NCBI GenBank assembly: GCA_001542995.1
Contig: LFLA01000003.1
Location: 1-64,000 of the forward strand
DNA: 64,000 nt
Direction of reading: 5' to 3'
Origin: Nitrospina sp. LS_NOB
Lineage (GTDB): Bacteria > Nitrospinota > Nitrospinia > Nitrospinales > VA-1
Shown here piece after piece: positions 52,297 through 59,940 of this stretch. Both the position numbers and the translations under genes were made by a program. The notes under the pieces were generated by a model. That model had not been told where the DNA came from. It ran no database searches and saw only the letters and a program-made list of their open reading frames with translations. Each line of letters begins with the position of its first letter. The first letter of the stretch is position 1.

Positions 52297-52754
52297 GAGG
52301 AGATTTTAATATTGATTTTAGCTAAGAATAACATACCACTGGGCGTGGGGCCAACGGGCAATAGCTATTGTCGGCTAGCAAAGAGTTATATCGGCTCAAC
52401 GACTCATTGCTGTCTGCCTCCGGTGGCTAACCGGCAAAAAAAATCCGGGAACAGAGAGTGTGTTCTGTTCCCGGACATCCGAGGAGGAGGTGTTCTTTGA
52501 GGGGTAACGAGCGCTACACTCTTTACCTCTCATATTAAACAGTGTAACGGAAGATTCTGGGAGAACCCCAGCTTTTCCGAGTTAAGTTTTATCTGAAATT
52601 AAGTTTCTGGTTCAGGTGGGGGCACTCAGGAAATTGAGCCCTTGAAAGCTAGTAAAAACAAAGAGATTGGGCTCAGGAGTTCATCTCTGCTACGCAAACC
52701 CTACAGGGTTTGGCTCACCTTGAGATTAGAGATCAAATTCTCCCAGAGTGGGTG
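52297..52754. other. 458-bp gap; possible 3' UTR or small RNA of aspS on the minus strand
   Basis: No protein gene is supported. On the minus strand, between the aspS stop and the terminator at 52444-52475, there are further inverted repeats: CTGGG / CCCAG around 52558-52577 and CGTTACACT / AGTGTAGCG (one G-U pair, 20-base loop) around 52510-52550. The terminator lies 280 bases past the aspS stop. A structured 3' UTR or independent RNA is possible. The left part (52341-52430) looks like degenerate dispersed repeat. Confidence 0.4.
52444..52475 (-). terminator. Strong Rho-independent terminator downstream of aspS
   Basis: A perfect 12-bp stem (TCCGGGAACAGA / TCTGTTCCCGGA, 8-base loop) is followed on the minus strand by eight T residues. 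It is the only clear terminator on this strand after aspS. Confidence 0.85.
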
Positions 52755-54530
52755 TCAGGATAAATCGGCTTTGAGCCTCAATTCCCGCAATTGTTTCGGG
52801 TCCACTTCCGAGGGGGCCTCGGTCATCAGGCAGGTGGCTTTCTGGGTTTTGGGAAAGGCGATCACGTCGCGGATTGATGCGGCACCTGAAAGTAACATAA
52901 CGATTCGGTCCAGTCCCATGGCGATGCCGCAATGTGGCGGGGCTCCATACTGCAACGCGTCCAGCAGGAATCCGAATTTAGCCTCAGCTTCTTCCTGACC
53001 GATGCCGAGGAGTTTGAACATTTTTTCCTGCACTTCTTTTTGATGGATACGGATACTGCCGCCACCGATTTCGTTGCCGTTCAGCACCAGATCATAAGCC
53101 CGCGCTTTAATGGAACCGGGATCACTCTCGAATTTCCCCAAATCTTCTTCACGCGGAGCGGTGAAGGGGTGATGCATGGCAGTATATCTTTTTTCCGTAT
53201 CATCATATTCCACCAGGGGAAACTCGGTGACCCAGGTGAAGGCATTTTTCGATTCATTGATCAGGTTCAACTGCTTGCCTAAAGCCAGCCGTAAATGCGC
53301 AAGGGCATCGGCCACAATTTTGGGGGTGTCGGCGATGAAAACAATTGTGTCGCCGGGTTTGCTGTCCAAGGCTTTCAGCATTTTGTCGAGCATTTCCTGC
53401 TCGAAGAATTTGACGATGGGCGACTGCAATTCGTTTTCCTGAACCTTTATCCAGGCCATGCCTTTAGCGCCATAAGTTTTGGCAATTTCTGTTAAATCAT
53501 CCAGTGCTTTGCGGGACAAAGATTCGGCGCTGTTTTTGATATTGAGGGCGCGAACCTGTCCGCCCGATTCCAGCACCTGGGCAAACACTTTAAACGAGGT
53601 GCCCCGGACAATTTCTCCCAGGTCCACGATTTCCATGCCGAATCGCGTATCCGGTTTATCGGTTCCGAATCGGTTGATGGCATCCTGATATTTCAGGATG
53701 GGGAAGGGTGTTTCGATTTTTTTGCCGAGGACTTCCTGATAAATTGCCGCCATCATTTCTTCAGTTATCTGAAACAATAATTTTTCATTGCCGAATGACA
53801 TTTCGATATCGATCTGGGTGAACTCTGGTTGCCGGTCCTGACGCAAATCTTCATCGCGAAAGCATTTAACGATCTGGAAGTACCGGTCCATGCCCGAGAC
53901 CATGAGAATCTGTTTGAACAATTGTGGCGACTGGGGCAGGGCATAAAACTTTTGCGGATTGAGCCGACTGGGCACCAGATAATCCCGAGCTCCTTCCGGG
54001 GTGCTCTTGGTCAGCATGGGGGTTTCAATCTCCATGAATCCATGCCGGTGCAGTTCGTTTCTCGCCACCCGGGTGGTGTCATAGCGAATTTTCAGGTTGC
54101 GTTGCAATTCCGGTCCACGCAGATCAAGAAATCGGTATTTCAGGCGCAGGACTTCCGAGGTGTCCTGCGGTTCCCAAGGTGAGATGGGTGGAGTTTCCGA
54201 TGGATTGAGAATGCTCAACTCATCGACATAAACCTCGATCATGCCGGTTTTCAGTTTTGGGTTCACCATATCATCCGGACGGCCGCGAACCTTGCCAACA
54301 ACGCCGATGACAAAATTGCCGCGAATGGATTGCGCGTGCTCGTGCGCCAGTTGGTCGATTTGTGGATTCAGGACCACCTGGGTCATGCCGTATTTGTCCC
54401 ACAGGTCGACGAAAATGAGTCCCCCGTGATCGCGCCGGGTATGCACCCATCCGCACAGAGTCACTGTTTCGCCGATATGCTTATCCGACAATGTCCCGCA
54501 ATCATGCGTTCTTTGAAGTTCGTTGCTCAT
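52755..54530 (-). CDS. aspS: Aspartyl-tRNA synthetase
   Basis: A class IIb synthetase of 591 residues: N-terminal OB-fold anticodon domain (GWVHTRRDHGGLIFVDLWDK), motif 2 YFQIVKCFRDEDLRQDRQPEFTQ with the bacterial RxDRQPEF, GAD insertion domain (~290-420) and motif 3 GLDRIVMLLSGAASIRDVIA. I choose ATG 54530 (MSNELQRTHDCG), since the upstream TTG 54563 adds non-conserved residues; neither has a good ribosome site. Whether it also charges tRNA-Asn cannot be read here. Confidence 0.95.
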   Translation of the reverse strand: MSNELQRTHDCGTLSDKHIGETVTLCGWVHTRRDHGGLIFVDLWDKYGMTQVVLNPQIDQLAHEHAQSIRGNFVIGVVGKVRGRPDDMVNPKLKTGMIEVYVDELSILNPSETPPISPWEPQDTSEVLRLKYRFLDLRGPELQRNLKIRYDTTRVARNELHRHGFMEIETPMLTKSTPEGARDYLVPSRLNPQKFYALPQSPQLFKQILMVSGMDRYFQIVKCFRDEDLRQDRQPEFTQIDIEMSFGNEKLLFQITEEMMAAIYQEVLGKKIETPFPILKYQDAINRFGTDKPDTRFGMEIVDLGEIVRGTSFKVFAQVLESGGQVRALNIKNSAESLSRKALDDLTEIAKTYGAKGMAWIKVQENELQSPIVKFFEQEMLDKMLKALDSKPGDTIVFIADTPKIVADALAHLRLALGKQLNLINESKNAFTWVTEFPLVEYDDTEKRYTAMHHPFTAPREEDLGKFESDPGSIKARAYDLVLNGNEIGGGSIRIHQKEVQEKMFKLLGIGQEEAEAKFGFLLDALQYGAPPHCGIAMGLDRIVMLLSGAASIRDVIAFPKTQKATCLMTEAPSEVDPKQLRELRLKADLS

Positions 54531-54603
54531 TTGATTATTTGTAAGGGGTGATGAAGGGGCCAAAGTTCAATAAGGTACTGAAAAGAAGGCAGACTTGCAA
54601 GCG

Positions 54604-55926
54604 TTAATCTGGCGGGGAAGAAGGTTCCTGCTCTTCCGAGGCTTCCTCGTTCTCCTGACTGATGAGAGATTCTTCCTGCTCTGCCTGTGCGACCGCCTTT
54701 TGTTCAGCTTCGATTTTGGCCAGTTCCTGTTCCTGGCGTTTTTTGTAAAGCTGATATTCGACCACCATCTGCGGCTTGATCTTGATCGCCAGGGGAATAT
54801 TGACAGTGCTGCACGAGCGCATGCAGACTCCGCACCCGGTGCAGATATTTTTGTCGATGACCGGCTTGTCGTTGACCTGAAAAATCGCTCCGGGAACCGG
54901 GCAATCGATCACACATTGCTGGCAGAACGTATCGCCGTAGGCCTGGCATTTTTTCTTGTCCAAAATGGCGTAGCCCATATTCACATCCGTCAGCTCCTGG
55001 ACTGGGAGCAAGGCTTTATCCGGGCAGGCCGAGATGCAGGGCAGGTCGGTGCACATCACACAGGGATTGCGCAGGGGTTCGATATAAGGTGTGTTGAAAA
55101 CGAGGAACCCCATTTTCTTGGGCGCGCGCAGGATGGCGTCCTTGGGGCAGGCGTGGATGCATTCGTCGCAACGGGAACAGGCTTGCAAAAACTGTTTTTC
55201 AGAAATCGCGCCCGGCGGTCGCAACAGAGGGACCCGCTTGGTGATCTTGTCCACAGCCTTGTTGACACTGTCGATTTTACCTTGGACTTTGTCAATGGCG
55301 GGCTTGGCGAAAAAGTGGACGCCCTGACGCAATATATTGCGGCGGTCGTATTCCTTATCCTCAACCTCTTCAAGTTGGAAGATATTATGGCCCACCTCGG
55401 CTTCGGTGGATGCTTCTACAGGTTCGGCCTCCGGTTCCGGGTCGGGTTCGAGCTCCCCTCGAAGCAAACGCTTCTCTTCGGGACTTTCTTTAAACCGGGA
55501 TATCAGGCGCTTGAAGAACCCTTTTTTCGGGGCAGGTTCGGCCTCATCTATTTCTTCGGCACCTTCTACCTGTTCGACACTTTCGACTCCCTCGGTCTCT
55601 TCAACGAGTTCGGGCTCAGCAGAGGTTTCGAGCTCCTCATCCTCTATGGGTGCTGGGGGTTTAGTCTTGGCTTCCTCTTCCACTGCAGTGCCGAAATCCA
55701 GGAAGTTGCCGAACGAAAACACATCCCGACGCGATATTTCCTTTGGTTCTTCTTTGACCGGTTGAGGGGTGATGGTGTCTTTATCCAGACTCAGGGGGTT
55801 CGGTTCAATCTGGGCGCTGGAGTGGTTTCCGCGCTGGTCCTCGTCGATAAGATCTTCAACGCCGCGTTCGGTGTTCTTCTTTTTCCCTTTAAAGGTTTCT
55901 TTTGCGAGACTATGTCTAAACTTCAT
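54604..55926 (-). CDS. NapG/MauM-like polyferredoxin with long acidic N-terminus
   Basis: The C-terminal ~195 residues carry four 4Fe-4S motifs: CSRCDECIHACP (~250), CVMCTDLPCISACP, CQAYGDTFCQQCVIDCP and CTGCGVCMRSC. The irregular third motif is typical of NapG/MauM electron-transfer proteins. Directly before them is YDRRNILRQGVHFF, like the twin-arginine region of NapG, but it sits at residue ~193 instead of the N-terminus. Residues 1-190 are Glu/Pro-rich and disordered-looking, with another ISRRDVFSFGNF at ~64-75. The redox partner is unknown; no nap genes are adjacent. Confidence 0.82.
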   Translation of the reverse strand: MKFRHSLAKETFKGKKKNTERGVEDLIDEDQRGNHSSAQIEPNPLSLDKDTITPQPVKEEPKEISRRDVFSFGNFLDFGTAVEEEAKTKPPAPIEDEELETSAEPELVEETEGVESVEQVEGAEEIDEAEPAPKKGFFKRLISRFKESPEEKRLLRGELEPDPEPEAEPVEASTEAEVGHNIFQLEEVEDKEYDRRNILRQGVHFFAKPAIDKVQGKIDSVNKAVDKITKRVPLLRPPGAISEKQFLQACSRCDECIHACPKDAILRAPKKMGFLVFNTPYIEPLRNPCVMCTDLPCISACPDKALLPVQELTDVNMGYAILDKKKCQAYGDTFCQQCVIDCPVPGAIFQVNDKPVIDKNICTGCGVCMRSCSTVNIPLAIKIKPQMVVEYQLYKKRQEQELAKIEAEQKAVAQAEQEESLISQENEEASEEQEPSSPPD

Positions 55927-56021
55927 AGTGGTTTGAAGTGGTGCAGTGTAAAAGCATATTAAGCCGAACTGACCTGTTGTCAGCCCGTTAACGTTATGGC
56001 AGTCGGCCCTACGCCTAGTAG

Positions 56022-56516
56022 TTAGAGCCAGCCGTTTTCTGTGGCGATATTGTTATAGTCGTGCCAGTTTTGCGCGTCTGCGTTTTCCAGCATATATTCA
56101 TCCATAGCCAGTACTAATGGATGGCCCTTGTTGACAAAGGATTGCACCGTCGGAAACCGCAAAACAAAAGTTGTGACTGCGGATTTACCCAAAGTCATGA
56201 TGTTCGGATCTGCGGCTATAGTCTTGAGGACTTCTTCAGCATTTTCGGGAGTGATCGACTGGAACAGTTCCGCTGTTTTTTCTTCCAGTTCAGGGTGATC
56301 ATCGCAAGCGACGGCGGACTGCATCTGCAACTCAAGAATCTTTTGATAGTCGGCTTCGTCGTATTCCCCTTCCATACGACCTTCTTCCCAGGCCGATCCT
56401 TCCAGATTACGTTCCCCCTGACTATCTCTACGTTCAGACGTTTCTGAAAATGCCAGATTTGCTTCATCCAGCAGGATTTTGGCTTTAACTTCCGCGCTGG
56501 TTTCTGTATTGGACAT
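56022..56516 (-). CDS. Acidic protein of unknown function
   Basis: A 164-residue protein with a Glu/Asp-rich first half and a helical second half (KTAELFQSITPENAEEVLKT, then GKSAVTTFVLRFPTVQSFVN). No signal peptide, membrane helix or known motif was recognised. It lies ~95 bases upstream of the polyferredoxin gene on the same strand, and their shared acidity and position suggest, but do not show, a functional link. Confidence 0.6.
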   Translation of the reverse strand: MSNTETSAEVKAKILLDEANLAFSETSERRDSQGERNLEGSAWEEGRMEGEYDEADYQKILELQMQSAVACDDHPELEEKTAELFQSITPENAEEVLKTIAADPNIMTLGKSAVTTFVLRFPTVQSFVNKGHPLVLAMDEYMLENADAQNWHDYNNIATENGWL

Positions 56517-56717
56517 AACTTGTTTCGTGCTCCATTTTAACTATGGGTTGATACCGGGTCATTGCCGAGCCTGGTTCCCCTGAGTATTTTATGAAACTTT
56601 CTCGATTTTGGCCCGATTTTGATTAAAGGTATAGATGGCAATATGTTAGCATTAACCCATTAGATTCCAAAAAATTAAAAGCGATTCATCGAAAGAACTG
56701 CGTTTAAAGGAACCTGT

Positions 56718-58541
56718 ATGAAAAAGGTCATGTTGATATTTCCTCCGGAATGGGTGCCTACCGCCCCTTATCTGGCCCTGCCGAGCCTCGCCGCGGTTCT
56801 GCGTAAAAACGGCATAGAGACCGTGCTCAAGGACATCAATGTGGAGATGTTTGACCACTTCTTCACGTCCGGATTCCTGTTGTTTATCAAAAGCAAAATA
56901 TCAGCCCGGTTGAAAACGCTGATACAAAAAGAGTACGGAGAAGCGTTGAGTCCGGAAGACGCCGAGCTGAAACAAATGCTCAGCGACTACCAGCATATCG
57001 ACCTCGACCACCATATCAATAAAGTGGGTCGCGCCAAGAGGATCATGCGCGGGCCGGAATTTTATGAGATCGAGAAAGCCGAATGGGCGCTCAACGCTTT
57101 CAGGGAAGTCATGGAATATATTTCTGTCTGCTACTTCCCTGCCAGCATCAATTTTTATCCGGTCGAGAGCAACCTCAACGTGTACCGGCCCTGGGTTTCT
57201 GAAGACCTTTTGAAAGTGCCGCACGACAAGACTGTCAATGTTTATGCCGACATCTGCCGGCAGTTGGTGTTGCGGTCGATTAAAAAAGAACAACCCGATA
57301 TCGTTGGCATTTCCATAGGCACTCCGGTGCAATTGATGGCAGGCATCACCTTTGCTACTTTGATCAAAGAGGCTTATCCCGACATCCATGTGACTGTGGG
57401 GGGCAACATCATCACCCGGCTCAAGGACGAATTTGCGAAAAAGCCGCATTTCTTCGGCAAGGTGTTCGACTCGATGATCACCTATGAGGGCGAGCACGCT
57501 TTGGTCTGGTTGGTAGAAGCGCTATCAGGCAAAAGAAAAATGTCCGAAGTTTCCAACCTCATCTACAAAGATGAGGAAGGCAATATGCATGTCAACGACA
57601 CCTATCAGGAACAGGTCACCGAACTGCCACCGCCGGACTTTGACGGCATGCCCTGGGAAAAATATTTTTCGCCGGAAAAACTCGTTCCCTATTTGGCTAC
57701 GCGTGGCTGTTACTGGGGCAAGTGCACGTTCTGCGATCACGGTGCCGGTTATATCGACCAGTTTCGAGCGAAACATGCGAATCAGATCGTCGATGAACTG
57801 GAATACCTGAAAAATAAACTCAACACCAAACATTTCATGTTCACCGATGAGTCGTTTCCGCCAGCCCTGTTCATCAAACTGCCGCCGATGATGGTGGAAC
57901 GTGAGCTCGATATTTATTGGACCACGCTGATTCGGTTTGAATCGCAACTGCTGGAGCCGAAGTTGTGGGACATGGCGCACAAGTCAGGTTGTCGGTCATT
58001 GTATTACGGGCTGGAGTCGGCCAACGAACGCATCATCAAACTGGTGAAGAAAGATACCGATATAGAAGCGGCAAAAATCAACCTGACACAGGCCAAGCGG
58101 GTGGGCATCTGGAGCCACGTGATGTGTTTTTACGGGTTCCCCTCAGAAACCGAAGCGGAGGCTGAAGACACGCGGCAGTTCCTGTTGCAGCATCAGGATA
58201 TGATTCCATCGGTCGAGATGTATTTTTTCGTGCTCTATAAAAACGCGCCGGTGATGTTCCAGAAGGATGAGTACAAGATCACAGTGAAGGATAACCCCGA
58301 GCACGACCTGGCTTTGGATTATTATTACACTCCGGAGTCGGGCCAGACCACCGAAGAGGCGATGAAGCGTTACGAAAGTTTTTACCGCGACGATTTTGAT
58401 CCATGGGCAATGCGCATCAATGCCCGTGAACATGTGTACCTCTACATCACGCATTTCGGCACCAGCGATTTGCCCCACCTCTACGTGAAAAACGACCCCG
58501 AATCCCACGAACGCAGCACGGCCCCCGAACTGATGATGTAG
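56718..58541 (+). CDS. B12-binding domain radical SAM protein
   Basis: A 607-residue protein. The N-terminus (APYLALPSLAAVLRKNGIET, PDIVGISIGTPVQLMAGITF, VTVGGNIITR) is a cobalamin-binding Rossmann-like domain. The radical SAM core follows with GCYWGKCTFCDHG (~330-342), a C-x4-C-x2-C variant of the usual CxxxCxxC. Such enzymes do methylations, ring contractions or lipid/peptide modifications; the substrate is not evident. Start is ATG 56718 after AAAGGAAC. Confidence 0.88.
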   Translation: MKKVMLIFPPEWVPTAPYLALPSLAAVLRKNGIETVLKDINVEMFDHFFTSGFLLFIKSKISARLKTLIQKEYGEALSPEDAELKQMLSDYQHIDLDHHINKVGRAKRIMRGPEFYEIEKAEWALNAFREVMEYISVCYFPASINFYPVESNLNVYRPWVSEDLLKVPHDKTVNVYADICRQLVLRSIKKEQPDIVGISIGTPVQLMAGITFATLIKEAYPDIHVTVGGNIITRLKDEFAKKPHFFGKVFDSMITYEGEHALVWLVEALSGKRKMSEVSNLIYKDEEGNMHVNDTYQEQVTELPPPDFDGMPWEKYFSPEKLVPYLATRGCYWGKCTFCDHGAGYIDQFRAKHANQIVDELEYLKNKLNTKHFMFTDESFPPALFIKLPPMMVERELDIYWTTLIRFESQLLEPKLWDMAHKSGCRSLYYGLESANERIIKLVKKDTDIEAAKINLTQAKRVGIWSHVMCFYGFPSETEAEAEDTRQFLLQHQDMIPSVEMYFFVLYKNAPVMFQKDEYKITVKDNPEHDLALDYYYTPESGQTTEEAMKRYESFYRDDFDPWAMRINAREHVYLYITHFGTSDLPHLYVKNDPESHERSTAPELMM

Positions 58542-58689
58542 TGGCGAGACGCCACAGCCAGTGTGCGACAGACGCTCACTATCGTTCGCGAGCCGCGAAA
58601 ACCCTAAGTTCGTTGCCCTGTTAACGATTATTTTTTTTCTGCTCAGATAGGGAAAACCAAATCCCCCCAACCCCTGTGGCATTTGACAT

Positions 58690-58782
58690 TAGCTTTCATG
58701 CCCGGGACGGGTACTTTGAGGAAAGGGGGCTTCAAAATGGACCCCTCTTTTTCAAAGAGGGGCTGGGGTGATTTACAACCTG
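58690..58782. repeat. Dispersed repeats in the gap before hicA
   Basis: The 350-base gap after the radical SAM gene holds an inverted palindromic element (CATGCCCGGGACGGGTA, 58690-58713) and CCCCTCTTTTTCAAAGAGGGG (about 58741-58761), a hairpin, followed by CTGGGGTGATTTACAACC. The latter sequence recurs in interrupted form at 59530-59646. Confidence 0.65.
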
Positions 58783-58823
58783 TCTTGCGATATGTGGAAA
58801 TCCTATTTGGAAGGTTTTTTTAA

Positions 58824-58875
58824 TTGATTCCAGTTAGATTACCTAGTATTCTAATTTATGTAACTAAATTTAGTT
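58824..58875 (+). promoter_or_regulatory. Putative hicAB promoter and operator
   Basis: TTGATT (58824-58829) and TATTCT (58847-58852) are spaced by 17 bases. A perfect 14-bp palindrome AACTAAATTTAGTT follows at 58862-58875, immediately before the ribosome site of hicA. Its place fits an operator for the HicB repressor (inference). Confidence 0.5.
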
Positions 58876-58891
58876 GCTAAGCGGAGGAGCT

Positions 58892-59146
58892 TTGAGTCGG
58901 AAAGAAAAATTAATCAAACGCCTCATGGGACGGCCCCGGGATTTAACCTGGGAAGAGTTGTCCGGGGTGTTGAAGTGTCTGGGATACCGGGAGTGGAAAA
59001 AAGGCAAGACGGGAGGTTCAAGGCGGCGATTTGTTCATGACAGTGCTCCGCCCGTCAGCCTGCACAAGCCGCATCCGAAAAATATTGTAAAACTATATGT
59101 GATCCGGGAATTAATAGAATTTTTAGAGCGTGAGGGACTGTTATGA
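58892..59146 (+). CDS. hicA: HicA-family toxin (mRNA interferase)
   Basis: An 84-residue protein with a double-stranded-RNA-binding-like fold: LTWEELSGVLKCLGYREWKK, TGGSRRRFVHD, VSLHKPHPKNIVKLYVIREL and the closing FLEREGLL. The GSRxxF and LHKPHP motifs are typical of the HicA subgroup paired with HicB. The start is TTG 58892 after GGAGGAG. It would cleave mRNAs when free of HicB. Its stop overlaps the hicB start (ATGA). Confidence 0.87.
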   Translation: MSRKEKLIKRLMGRPRDLTWEELSGVLKCLGYREWKKGKTGGSRRRFVHDSAPPVSLHKPHPKNIVKLYVIRELIEFLEREGLL

Positions 59147-59505
59147 AAGACATGATGCAATACAAGGGATACTTTGGTTCAGCCCATTACAGTGATGAGG
59201 ATGCTGTTTTTCACGGGAAAATCGAATTTGTAAGAAGCCTCGTCACTTATGAGGGGAGCACGATTAAAGGTCTGCAAAAATCCTTTAAAGAGGCCGTGAA
59301 CGATTATCTGAAAATGTGTGCGGATGAGGGAACAGAGCCTGAAGAATCTTTCAAGGGAAGCTTTAACGTGCGAACGGGCTCGGAACTGCATCGGTTGGCG
59401 GTTTTAGCGGCCAAGGAAAGAGGCACTAACCTGAATCAGATTGTCACTGAGGCTCTGGAGAAACATCTTAAGAAAACAGGCAGGACTTCTATTAGCCACA
59501 GATAA
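59143..59505 (+). CDS. hicB: HicB-family antitoxin
   Basis: A 120-residue protein: a degraded RNase H-like N-domain (YKGYFGSAHYSDEDAVFHGK, FVRSLVTYEGSTIKGLQKSF, KEAVNDYL) and a C-terminal ribbon-helix-helix-like DNA-binding part (GSFNVRTGSELHRLAVLAAK, NQIVTEALEKHL). It neutralises HicA and represses the operon. The last residues (SISHR) are encoded by the start of an ATTAGCCACAGATAAACACA repeat, so the native end may have been altered. Confidence 0.87.
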   Translation: MKDMMQYKGYFGSAHYSDEDAVFHGKIEFVRSLVTYEGSTIKGLQKSFKEAVNDYLKMCADEGTEPEESFKGSFNVRTGSELHRLAVLAAKERGTNLNQIVTEALEKHLKKTGRTSISHR

Positions 59506-59529
59506 ACACAGATGGACAGAGATAGAAGC

Positions 59530-59912
59530 TCCCTCTTTTTCAAAGTACCCCTTCGGGGCATGAAGTTTACGGAAGGGAATATCACATACCCGTTCCGGGC
59601 ATGAAGGCAAGGGTTAATTATCACAATGGCTGGGGTGATTGACAACCAGTAGATTTCTTCTATCCCCCGCTGGTTTGACATTCAACCCCCCGCCTTGCAC
59701 CTTTTATTGGTATGCCAAACTAGAGGCCAAATGTAGTCAAGAATGGATGTGAAATACCCAACCTAAGCTTTCATGCCCGGAACGGGTACTTCGTGATATC
59801 CGTTTCCGATAAATTTGTGAGCCTGTGGTGTTACCTACCTTTGACTCATGCCCCGCAGGGGTAGGAGGGGTATGTGATATCCCCATCATTAACTTCATGC
59901 CCCGAAGGGGTA
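59530..59912. repeat. Dense cluster of palindromic repeats, one nested in another repeat
   Basis: The 435-base gap after hicB has no gene. Two direct copies of the TACCCxTTCxGGGCATGAAG ... ATCACA element (59546-59586 and 59587-59625) interrupt a CCCTCTTTTTCAAAG / GGCTGGGGTGATTGACAACC repeat that is whole at 58741-58782. Further inverted or paired copies lie at about 59764-59800 and 59844-59912 (CATGCCCCGCAGGGGTA and CATGCCCCGAAGGGGTA). Confidence 0.75.
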
Positions 59913-59940
59913 GACCCCTTTATTATATGCCAAGCTAAAC

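Noticed and set aside
52500-52754. A firm 6S RNA call
   Set aside because: Hairpins and location are suggestive, but I could not match the conserved bubble and closing stem by eye; left as a candidate only.
59530-59912. A CRISPR array in the repeat cluster after hicB
   Set aside because: Repeats differ in orientation and spacing, spacers are not of uniform length, and no cas gene is near.
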